A stretch of DNA of 64,000 nt from Phaeobacter gallaeciensis DSM 26640 (lineage in GTDB: Bacteria; Pseudomonadota; Alphaproteobacteria; Rhodobacterales; Rhodobacteraceae): contig NC_023137.1 in NCBI RefSeq assembly GCF_000511385.1, positions 3,231,001 through 3,295,000 of the forward strand. The letters run 5' to 3'. This document shows positions 46,393 to 54,172 of this stretch, piece by piece. A program made the translations under genes and the position numbers. The notes under the pieces are model-generated. The model was not told the origin of the DNA and searched no databases. It saw only the letters and a list, made by a program, of their open reading frames with translations. The number at the start of each line of letters is the position of its first letter. Position 1 is the stretch's first letter.

Positions 46393-47184
46393 TTACAGCC
46401 AGAACAGGACGGTAGCTGCGAGAGCGATGGCCGAGAGGAAGACCTTCGGGCACCTGTCATAGCGAGTGGCTACACGGCGCCCGCCCTTCAGGCGTCCGAA
46501 CATAATCTCGATCCTGTTACGGGGTTCGTAGCGGCGCTTGTCGTATCGGACAGGTTTGTCGCGCGATTTTCGACCCGGAATACAGGGTTTTATTCCCTTG
46601 TCTGTAAGGGCTTCGCGGAACCAATCGGCATCATAGCCGCGATCACTCAGTAGCCAATCAGCCGATGGAAGGCTATTCACCAAAGCTCTGGCCCCCATGT
46701 AATCGCTGACCTGCCCTGCGGATATGAAGAAGCGTATCGGGCGTCCGAGACTATCGGCAACGGCATGCAACTTCGTATTCATGCCCCCCTTGCTGCGTCC
46801 GATCAGCCTGCCATGCCCCCCCTTTTTCAACCGCAGGCTGGAGGCCGTGCGGTGCGCTTTGAGGTAGGTTACGTCGACCATGAGGGTCTTGTGATCGGTT
46901 CCCTCCGCAGCGAACCCGGTCATGATCCGAGCGAACACACCCATATCGCTCCACCGCTTCCATCGGTTGTAGAGGGTTTTTGGTGATCCATATTCGCGAG
47001 GCACATCAGACCAACGCAACCCATTGCGATTAATGAAGATAATTCCGCTCAAAACACGTCGATCATCAACTCTCGGCTTGCCATGTCTCTTCGGAAAGTA
47101 AGGCTGAAGGCGCGCCATCTGTTCGTCAGTCAGCCAGAATAGATTGCTCGTGATATACCCCTGAAACTCAGGGGCTTGAAACAC
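46393..47184 (-). mobile_element. IS5-family (IS427-like) transposase gene
   Basis: 263 residues in one frame, from a GTG. DDE transposase blocks: LTDEQMARLQPYFPKRHGKP, GLRWSDVPREYGSPKTLYNR, MVDVTYLKAHRTA (first Asp), LLSDRGYDADWFREAL (second Asp) and RYEPRNRIEIMFGRLKGGRR (Glu). Many IS427-group elements split this into two frames joined by frameshifting; here it is continuous. Homologues usually start at the codon before SNLFWLTDEQ; that codon reads ACG here, so translation must start upstream at the GTG or be lost. Inserted next to a LysR gene remnant. Terminal repeats were not resolved. Confidence 0.85.
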
Positions 47185-47215
47185 GCAGCCGAGATGGCGG
47201 CAACCAAACTAGTGG

Positions 47216-47581
47216 GTCCAGAATTTAGCCTCGCGCGCCTCTACTAATCTGGAGTAGTTCAGTGATGAGAGATTTCTGATCGGTGACACGCCTTGGCTTC
47301 CGTTCACCAACCTTGTCAGGGATCTTTGTATCGAACGGGGGTTTGTCCCAAAGACTGGACAGGTTGCGTATCTTCGGGACGAATTCTTTACGTTTGTGCT
47401 GTTGGGCATGGGCGTCCTGATTTATCCCGAGAACGTTGTGCGCGCGCGCCGGGCTGGGCTCAGGGCCGTGCGCATCCGGGATGTGGGGAAAGTTGTCGAT
47501 ATTTCGGCAGTTTGGCTTAAGGAGACACGCAACCCGGCACTTCCAGGGTTTCTTGACCTGTTGCCTGGCCAGATTGCGTGA
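47216..47581 (+). pseudogene. LysR-family regulator, C-terminal remnant
   Basis: One frame reads through from a TAG at 47255 to a TGA at 47579, and the product is the end of a LysR effector-binding domain: ERFLIGDTPWLPFTNLVRDL, then CIERGFVPKTGQVAYLRDE, FTFVLLGMGVLIYPENVV and VVDISAVWLKETRNPALPGF. The HTH and first half of the sensor domain are missing. The remnant begins where the IS5-type element ends, so insertion or a linked deletion probably removed the rest. About 108 codons remain of a usual 300. No start codon with a ribosome-binding site is seen. Non-functional. Confidence 0.7.
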
Positions 47582-48454
47582 TCCTCTTCTATCGCGCTTG
47601 TGTCTTTCACTGCGCGGGGATCGGTTTGGCCGGGATGTCGACCATCTTGCCGCGGGGGATCAGGCGGTCAGCGTCATACATGGGCAAGGTACAGGTTGTG
47701 GCATTTATCCCAATCTGCCTGGGGTAGTTCGACCGGGAAACTTCTGATCTGCATAGCGTCTCGTCAGTTACGGTGAACATTGGTGCGCTAACGTGCTTTT
47801 CTTCCCTCGGGTCAGGCGCTTCTTTTGTGTCCAGTCCAGACATCAGTTTGCGGACTGAACCGATCATTCCATCGAGATGCTGGAGACTGCCAGAGTGGAT
47901 CTTGCAATCCTCTGGAAACTCGGCGACTGGGCGAACTACAAAAGCAAACGTCTCATGCCTTGCCCTGCAGTCCCAACGTCTAATCAAGCTATCGTCGGCC
48001 AAATTGAGAAAATGGAAATTGCAGATGCTATGCGCAGTCTTCCATTGCTTAGCGATAGCTCTGGTGACGCGGGCCGGCGCGCCTAGTATGATGCAGCTAG
48101 GCTACTTTATGAACCCAGTCGGTCAACCCTTACAACCCTGACTCTAGCAGCCGTCTTGCCATTGCGAAGAGGGAACTGGGGTTTAAGGATCACCGGAGTG
48201 TCCGCTCTCGCCCAGCCCCCCCTGATTGGTTCGCACATACAGAGAATGGTAGCAAGCCGCCCCAAGTGTTGGATTCAGGACCTTCAAACCTCAGGCACAT
48301 TGCAGTTCTTGAAAACTAGAAGAACAGTCAAGTTGACCGAGGATAGCCCATTTAAATCGTCACATTCCGTAGAATCTACGATTTCACACGTCAAGATCTG
48401 CGTTCCAGGCCAGACAAGTTTCGCCTCACGCCAGACGGTATGTTCAAAGGAAAA
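47582..48454. other. Lower-GC stretch without recognisable genes
   Basis: About 870 bp with patchy, lower GC than the rest. Open frames on both strands are short and lack family similarity; the best is a 131-codon minus-strand frame described separately. The 48100-48454 part next to the tRNA shows nothing. It looks like decayed accessory DNA. Confidence 0.5.
47607..48002 (-). CDS. Hypothetical 131-aa protein, doubtful
   Basis: The longest open frame in the decayed stretch. The product starts MADDSLIRRWDCRARHETFA and ends PMYDADRLIPRGKMVDIPAK plus six residues. It has five Cys, no membrane helix and no family I recognise. Base use is less biased than in the surrounding genes. It could be a real accessory gene, a fragment or chance. 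Confidence 0.25.
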   Translation of the reverse strand: MADDSLIRRWDCRARHETFAFVVRPVAEFPEDCKIHSGSLQHLDGMIGSVRKLMSGLDTKEAPDPREEKHVSAPMFTVTDETLCRSEVSRSNYPRQIGINATTCTLPMYDADRLIPRGKMVDIPAKPIPAQ

Positions 48455-48529
48455 TGGCTGGGGTGGTAGGATTCGAACCTACGATCTTCAGTACCAAAAA
48501 CTGTTGCCTTACCACTTGGCCACACCCCA
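48455..48529 (-). tRNA. tRNA-Gln (anticodon TTG)
   Basis: On the minus strand the 5' acceptor strand TGGGGTG pairs with CACCCCA near the 3' end. The anticodon loop in CAGTTTTTGGTACTG gives TTG. The T-arm has GGTTCGAATCC, the D-arm GCCAAGTGGTAAGGC. The 3' CCA is encoded. 75 nt with CCA. It borders the decayed accessory stretch, and tRNA genes are common integration targets. Confidence 0.95.
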
Positions 48530-48665
48530 TCGGTGAGCGGCTGTCTAAAGGCAGATATCGGGAGGCGCAAGGGGGTTTTTGGAAAAAAATGCAGTTTTCA
48601 CGCCTCCCTTTGATCCTGCAGATCACCCTCAGAAATCACCGCCCGAGATTTTAGTTTTTCGTGGT

Positions 48666-49655
48666 TCACCCGGTCTTTACAAGGATCGCGCCTGCGCGTT
48701 TTCCGGCCTCCACGGCCTGATGCGCCCTTGCTGTATCCACCAGGTTGAAAATAGCCGCGATAGGGGGCTGAAACGCGCCCTGCGCCGCGGCGGCATTGAT
48801 ACGCTCTATGGCATTGCGCCGGGCTTCTGCGGGCAACAGATAGACCAGCGCCATCTCCAATGTCACAGCTTTAAACATCAAGGGATAGAACGGTAGGCTG
48901 GGGGTCATGTCCCGTGCCGACCCATATGCGGTGATGCGTCCATTGGGGGCGATGACGGCCGTGTCGACCGCACAATTGTCACCAAATTCGACCTCAACAA
49001 TGTGATCCACGGGACAGCCCCCGTTTGCCGCCAGGATCTGTTCAGCCAGATCGTCCTCAGCGTAACTCAGCACTGCATCAGCTCCGGCACGCTTGACCCG
49101 TTCGAAATCCGCTGACGAGCAGGTGGCAATCACCCGCGCGCCGCCCCATTTGGCCAGCTGCACCGCCAGCAGACCAACAGTACCAGCTCCACCCTGAACC
49201 AGTACTGTTTTGCCACCGACATCACCGCCAGAAAACACCGTATGGGCCGCAGTAAGCCCTGGAATGCCCAGAACTGCCCCCTGTTGCAGGGTCAGCCCTA
49301 CAGGCAAAGGGACAGCTTGATCCGCAGGCAAGGTGATCGAACTGGCTGCGGTGCCACATGGACGCTGCCACTGACCGTTCCAGATCCAGACCTCTTCACC
49401 AATTCGGGCCGGATCAACACCCTCACCCACCTCGACGATCACGCCAGATCCGTCGCTATGCGGAACAATCACAGGATAGGGAAGTTCAGACACTCCGGCC
49501 CGGGCACCGGCTCTTGCCTTCACATCAGACGGGTTGACGCCGGAATAGGCCAATTCAACGCGCAGTTCGCCCCGCGCGGGCGCGATATCGGGCAGATCTT
49601 CCAATTGCAGCACAGTTTCCGCCGGTCCAAATGCCCGATATGTGATCGCTTTCAT
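48666..49655 (-). CDS. MDR-family NADPH:quinone reductase-like oxidoreductase
   Basis: 329 residues from MKAITYRAFGPAETVLQLED; the open 21-codon extension upstream is ignored. Zinc-free quinone-oxidoreductase branch of the medium-chain dehydrogenases: the catalytic domain has AYSGVNPSDVKARAG and PVIVPHSDGSGVIVEVGEGV. The NADPH domain has TVLVQGGAGTVGLLAVQLAK with the GxGxxG-like AGTVG. No structural zinc Cys cluster. Substrate unknown. Upstream of the tRNA and divergent from nothing; the SARP-like gene upstream is on the same strand with a 170 bp gap. Confidence 0.9.
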   Translation of the reverse strand: MKAITYRAFGPAETVLQLEDLPDIAPARGELRVELAYSGVNPSDVKARAGARAGVSELPYPVIVPHSDGSGVIVEVGEGVDPARIGEEVWIWNGQWQRPCGTAASSITLPADQAVPLPVGLTLQQGAVLGIPGLTAAHTVFSGGDVGGKTVLVQGGAGTVGLLAVQLAKWGGARVIATCSSADFERVKRAGADAVLSYAEDDLAEQILAANGGCPVDHIVEVEFGDNCAVDTAVIAPNGRITAYGSARDMTPSLPFYPLMFKAVTLEMALVYLLPAEARRNAIERINAAAAQGAFQPPIAAIFNLVDTARAHQAVEAGKRAGAILVKTG

Positions 49656-49825
49656 AATTTGGCCTTTCTCACCTGATGCGACCGACCGTCTGCTCCAACA
49701 GGATTTGGTGCCAGTCACCCTGCAAAAGAGCGAAGACGCGGCAGGCTTGCAAGCCCCCGCGTCTGCTTTGCGTGCATAGGTGTTGAATAATCACCTGGCT
49801 TTCATCGTGTTCAGGTTCATCGTGT

Positions 49826-51490
49826 TCAGGCCGGAACGCCTGCAGATCTCAATGCCTTGCTCCAGTCCTTGCCGAAGGGGGCATTGGGTGCAGCATGGTC
49901 TTTCTCGTAGCGGGCGATGTTGAATCCCGGCTGGACGTCCAGCAGGGATTTCACAACATCCCGCGCCTTGACCGTCAGCCCCATGGATTGCAGGGCAATG
50001 GCCTTCGTCCGCAACGTGGCCGGGAACGTCGGGTTGGCCTGTAGCGATCGATCCGCAAGGCTGACTGCGCGGTCATAGTTCTGCGCCCCAAGGTTGGCCG
50101 TTGCCGAAAGCGAATCGAAGTAATATCGCTGCGGCCCAAGCGGTGACAGCCGACGCGCGGCATCAGTCAGGCGGACGGCATCTTCCGGCTGGTTCTGATA
50201 GGCAAATGTTGTCCCTTTCAATAGCAAGGCCAGGGCCTCGTTCGGATTGTCCTTCAACGCAAGATCATAGGAATCCTGCGCGAGATCAAAGCGGAACATT
50301 AGATGGCTGGCTATCAATCCGCGTACAGTCAAGGCGAGAGAGAAGGAAGGATCCTGCGCAAGTGCCGCTGCAATCAACTGATTGGCCAGATGCGCATCCA
50401 ACTGCCGATCCGTAGAGAACCCCTTCTGTACGCGCATCACATGCCACATGGCCATCCACGTCAGCGCAACCGGGTGCTGCACCTCACGCTCCAGCAATAC
50501 AGCAAGAATTTCCTGCGCCTGATTGAACTGCGGCAACTGCATGTCCTGCATCAGTGCAATCGCCGCCATCAACAGCGTGTGACTGTCATGTTTGGACAAG
50601 GGGCGAAAGCCGACCAGCCGCACTGACTCCCCCACAACCGTCCATCCGATCTGCGCAGTCACATCCCTCAGCGCTCCACTACAACCGCTGGTCAGTAACG
50701 AGAGTGGTTCTGTGAACTCACGGGACCAGATGACCTGCTCACGCTCTGCATCATGCAGATCGACCTGTAGCCGATACGTCTGCCCGGTAACATTCACCGT
50801 TCCCGAGACCAGATAGTTGGCGCCCGCCATGGAGTAGACTTCGCTTGGCCGCACCTGATGCGGGTCAAACTGCCGCGAGGCCAAATAAGAAGTTACGCAA
50901 AAGGCGTGGCTGCGCGACAGATGGCGCGCCAATTCCTCAGAGAGCAATGCACCAAGTGGCGATTTCGCGTCTCCCGGCGCACGATGCACAAACGGCAGAA
51001 CCGCAATCGGTGGCAGCAGGCTGTCAAGCACCGCACGGCTATAGTCCCGCAACATACCGGTGGCCGCCCGATTCCGCACATCGGCTCGCGTCAGCTCATT
51101 GCGTTGCTGTTCCAGCCAGACTGCAAATGTCGTTTCATGCGGAAGCTCGAACCCTTCCATGAAATCGCCTTTTCCCGGATCCGCGTCCACGTCGACCTTG
51201 GACAAATCCAGGACCACGCGCTCCCGATTTGCCGAGAGCAAACTCGCGCTATCTGGACCAAGATGTCGCCGAAGGGTCGAAAGCGCAGTCCGCAGGCTGG
51301 CCTTGGCCTGTTCTGGCTGGGCCAAACTCCAAAGTGTGCGCTCCAGAAAGGCCCGCGTGCGGACCCCGCCTTCTGCGGTAGACAAAAGTGCCAATAGTGC
51401 TTGGTGCTTTGAGCCGAGGAGAATACTCTCTCCATCGGGCAGAAAAACTCCAAAAGCGCCAAAGTGGCGAATTCTAAGTTTATTTTCCAT
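49826..51490 (-). CDS. Winged-helix (SARP/CadC-type) regulator with TPR region
   Basis: 554 residues. The N-terminal OmpR-type winged helix (about 1-100) resembles SARP regulators: IRHFGAFGVFLPDGESILLG, KHQALLALLSTAEGG, RTRAFLERTLW and ASLRTALSTLRRHLG. A middle domain (about 160-290) starts PPIAVLPFVHRAPGD and has YLVSGTVNVTGQTYRLQVDL, the TolB-like/adenylate-cyclase-associated arrangement seen in CadC-like proteins. TPR-like helices follow (about 320-540). There is no transmembrane helix between HTH and sensor, unlike CadC. It probably senses a signal in the cytoplasm. Target unknown; the neighbouring metallo-hydrolase is a candidate. Confidence 0.85.
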   Translation of the reverse strand: MENKLRIRHFGAFGVFLPDGESILLGSKHQALLALLSTAEGGVRTRAFLERTLWSLAQPEQAKASLRTALSTLRRHLGPDSASLLSANRERVVLDLSKVDVDADPGKGDFMEGFELPHETTFAVWLEQQRNELTRADVRNRAATGMLRDYSRAVLDSLLPPIAVLPFVHRAPGDAKSPLGALLSEELARHLSRSHAFCVTSYLASRQFDPHQVRPSEVYSMAGANYLVSGTVNVTGQTYRLQVDLHDAEREQVIWSREFTEPLSLLTSGCSGALRDVTAQIGWTVVGESVRLVGFRPLSKHDSHTLLMAAIALMQDMQLPQFNQAQEILAVLLEREVQHPVALTWMAMWHVMRVQKGFSTDRQLDAHLANQLIAAALAQDPSFSLALTVRGLIASHLMFRFDLAQDSYDLALKDNPNEALALLLKGTTFAYQNQPEDAVRLTDAARRLSPLGPQRYYFDSLSATANLGAQNYDRAVSLADRSLQANPTFPATLRTKAIALQSMGLTVKARDVVKSLLDVQPGFNIARYEKDHAAPNAPFGKDWSKALRSAGVPA

Positions 51491-51893
51491 ATCCCAAACC
51501 CACTGTCTCTAGCAATGCAACCGGAACCAAAACCCCCTATCCCGACCAAATTGATTACCCACAAATTAACCATCCCACAGGAAACGATGAAAGTCACCAA
51601 AAATAATACAACCTAAAGTTTTTCAATAGTTTGAATAACGCACTTTTGTGGCAGTCTGAACTTATTTGGCGTTACCCTCACACTCCCAAAGTGAAGCTCC
51701 TAGTCGGTCTACGATATGGGTTAGCACTAAGATATGCGATCGACACTTCTCGCTCCCTCCGCATCAGGATATCGAGAAGATCTATAATTACATGAAAATC
51801 AATATCTTACGGTGAAAATTCAATGTTGTATCTGTCCTGCACGAAATTCATTAAATTCCTTATGTCAGAATGCACGCAGTAGCTGTTTACGAA
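51491..51893. promoter_or_regulatory. AT-rich intergenic region upstream of the SARP-like regulator
   Basis: About 400 bp, clearly AT-rich, between the regulator start and the metallo-hydrolase stop. No open frame with coding character and no clear hairpin terminator seen. It should hold the regulator's promoter. Confidence 0.45.
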
Positions 51894-52811
51894 TTATAAT
51901 TTTGGCACGAACCGATACCCGCTGCTGGCTGCCTCAACATACCCTAAACCGCCTTTCGGCAGATGATACCCAACAACCATGAGTTGTTCATGAGCTAACT
52001 GTTCCAGCAGCTTCTGCCGCACCTGTGCTGCGGCGACAGGATCCTGATCTGACGCAATTTCCCAGCTCGGTTCAGAGAAGCTGACGTGAGCGTTGGTTAC
52101 TGCATCCCCCAGGATCATAATCCTGTCGGATCCACGTGCGATCTCAAACGACATATGGCCAGGCGAATGGCCAAAAGTAGCCCGTGCAGCGATACCGGGA
52201 AGAATCTCGGCACCGTCATCAAAGAGAGTGATTCCATCTGCCAGTATCTCCATTCGACGACGTGCACCGACGGCCATTGATGCCCTATCCTCGCCAATCG
52301 TATCAACAGTCGCCGGATCAAACCAATAGTCCCATTCCTGACGTCCCATCAAATGCTTTGCGTTGGCAAAAAGCGGATCATCAAAATCGTCCAGAACCCC
52401 CCAGAGGTGATCCGGGTGACAATGAGTGAAGACAACATGGGTGATATCCTCCGGGCTGATGCCAACCGCGGCCAGTGCATCCGGCAACTGCCCTGCCCCA
52501 TCTTGAAAACTTGGCCCGGCCCCCGCATCGAAAAGAACAATACGATCCGCGTCACGCAGAAGCGTGATATTGATCGCCGGCGTCAGCGGATCGTCAGGGG
52601 TCATCCCATGCTCTGCTAACACCGGGGCAAGCATGGCGGGATCCAGATCACCGTATAGGAACGACGGCGGCAGACGCATCTGACCGTCGGACAGGCTGAG
52701 AATCTCTGCACCACCAAGCGAGACTCTGGTCTCAGACCAAACGCGACTCGCTGGCAACAAAGCCATGCCCGCCCCCAGCCCCTGCACGAAACGCCGTCTT
52801 GTCACTGTCAT
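51894..52811 (-). CDS. Tat-exported metallo-beta-lactamase-fold hydrolase
   Basis: 305 residues from MTVTRRRFVQGLGAGMALLP. A GGGAGG site 6 nt upstream fixes this start; an earlier in-frame ATG is unlikely. RRRFVQG is a twin-arginine motif, so the folded protein is exported. The metal site is canonical: THCHPDHLWG, then a His in FGHSPGHMS and an Asp in MILGDAVTN. It belongs to the lactonase / quorum-quenching-like MBL branch by general layout, but substrate is not decided by sequence. Divergently placed from nothing; the SARP-like gene follows it on the same strand. Confidence 0.9.
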   Translation of the reverse strand: MTVTRRRFVQGLGAGMALLPASRVWSETRVSLGGAEILSLSDGQMRLPPSFLYGDLDPAMLAPVLAEHGMTPDDPLTPAINITLLRDADRIVLFDAGAGPSFQDGAGQLPDALAAVGISPEDITHVVFTHCHPDHLWGVLDDFDDPLFANAKHLMGRQEWDYWFDPATVDTIGEDRASMAVGARRRMEILADGITLFDDGAEILPGIAARATFGHSPGHMSFEIARGSDRIMILGDAVTNAHVSFSEPSWEIASDQDPVAAAQVRQKLLEQLAHEQLMVVGYHLPKGGLGYVEAASSGYRFVPKL

Positions 52812-52903
52812 GATCTGCCTCCCTCGACACGTCATATTGGTATTCAAATATATGCATAAAATGAAGCCCGGTCAGACCTGATATCTCGGATTGTTTTCGC
52901 TGA

Positions 52904-52942
52904 ATAAAAAAGAGCCTACAGATTGCGATCTGCAGGCTCTTT
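52904..52942 (-). terminator. Rho-independent terminator after the Liv-type binding protein
   Basis: AAAGAGCCTACAGAT pairs with ATCTGCAGGCTCTTT across a 4-nt loop with one mismatch. On the minus strand it ends in a run of T. It closes the liv/acyl-CoA-synthetase operon. Confidence 0.88.
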
Positions 52943-52965
52943 GGTTTTCCTTGCGAGAATACGGC

Positions 52966-54126
52966 TTACTTCCGGCTCAACTCTTTCCAGATGCCGTTTT
53001 CTACCACCGAAATCACAATGACATCGGCACCGCGATGGTCATCAGGACCATATGTGATTTGTGTGTCAGTCAGCGCATCAAAGAAATCGAGGCTTTCCAT
53101 CCCCTTGATGAAACTCTCATGCGTCAGCTCGGGGCCCGCCGCCTCCAACGCGTTCACCACGGTATTGGCAGCGCTATATCCAAGCATGGCAAAGCCACCG
53201 GCGGGCTGGCCGAATTTGGCCTCATAGTCCGCCATAAATTTGGCGGGCACTTCATCATCGGCCCGGGCGATCAGATCGGCCCAGCCTGCCGCCGCATACA
53301 ACCCATCTGTCACGCCGCCCGGTACGGCGGCCACCACCTCAAGAAATCCGGCAGAGGTGTTGAGAAATTTCACATCCGTCCAACCCAGTTTCTTGGCGGT
53401 GCCAACCACGGTGATCCCCTGCCGCACGCCAAGAGCCATAGTGACAACATCGCACCCTTCCGCTTTCAGCTTGGTGAGGGAGCCAACAAAATCCAGCTCG
53501 TCCGGTTTGTGGGTGGTCTCAGCGGCGAAACGCAGGCCCAGGTTGGCGGCGATATCCGCACTGCCCTCCTTGATCTCCTTGCCAAAGTCGGACGGGATAT
53601 ACATGGAGCAGACTTCCTTGGCATCGAACTCCTCTGCCAGATAACTCACCCCGGCCTGCACCTGATCGTAGTAGCTGGAAAAGCCGATAAATTTGTTGTC
53701 CACCGGGTCCTGCAGCATCTGTCGCGCAGCGGTCAGCGGGCTGATGTTGGGAATGCCCTTCGGGTCGAGCAGTTTAAAACCGGCGATATTCATCGGCGTG
53801 CCAAGCGACAATAACATCGCAAACACCTGATCGCGGTTCAGAAGCTTATTGTAGCCCTGCATCGCCCGCGGGATCTGGTAGCCGTTGTCTTCCACCACGA
53901 AACGGATCTGACGACCATGGACCCCGCCATTGGCATTGGCTTCCTCGAAACGCAGATTGGCGCCATTTACCGCAGGCACGCCGACCGCAGCAAAGATCCC
54001 GCTTAGGTCATTGACTGACCCCAACACGATTTCGCTGTCGCTGACGCCCTGAGTATCCGCCATCGCCTGCGGCGCAAGCCCCGCTGCCAAAGCTATCCCG
54101 ACAAGCTTCGCTGTCCATGTCTTCAT
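52966..54126 (-). CDS. Branched-chain-amino-acid-type ABC importer, substrate-binding protein
   Basis: 386 residues. Signal peptide about 1-23 (MKTWTAKLVGIALAAGLAPQ, cleavage near AMA-DTQ). The LivK-like fold is shown by SEIVLGSVNDLSGIFAAVGV, ANGGVHGRQIRFVVEDNGYQ, GIPNISPLTAARQML and GFSSYYDQVQAGVSYLAEEF. Members of this family bind amino acids, aromatic acids, amides or other organic acids. The acyl-CoA synthetase gene upstream in the same operon and the pca cluster nearby suggest an aromatic or fatty acid, an inference. Last gene before the terminator. Confidence 0.92.
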   Translation of the reverse strand: MKTWTAKLVGIALAAGLAPQAMADTQGVSDSEIVLGSVNDLSGIFAAVGVPAVNGANLRFEEANANGGVHGRQIRFVVEDNGYQIPRAMQGYNKLLNRDQVFAMLLSLGTPMNIAGFKLLDPKGIPNISPLTAARQMLQDPVDNKFIGFSSYYDQVQAGVSYLAEEFDAKEVCSMYIPSDFGKEIKEGSADIAANLGLRFAAETTHKPDELDFVGSLTKLKAEGCDVVTMALGVRQGITVVGTAKKLGWTDVKFLNTSAGFLEVVAAVPGGVTDGLYAAAGWADLIARADDEVPAKFMADYEAKFGQPAGGFAMLGYSAANTVVNALEAAGPELTHESFIKGMESLDFFDALTDTQITYGPDDHRGADVIVISVVENGIWKELSRK

Positions 54127-54172
54127 CTGCGCTTACTCCCTTGTGTCCCCCGGCGCGGATGCGCCCGTTATG

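Noticed and set aside
47773..48141. 122-codon plus-strand frame in the decayed stretch
   Set aside because: Overlaps the equally weak minus-strand frame; no recognisable domain and no coding bias.
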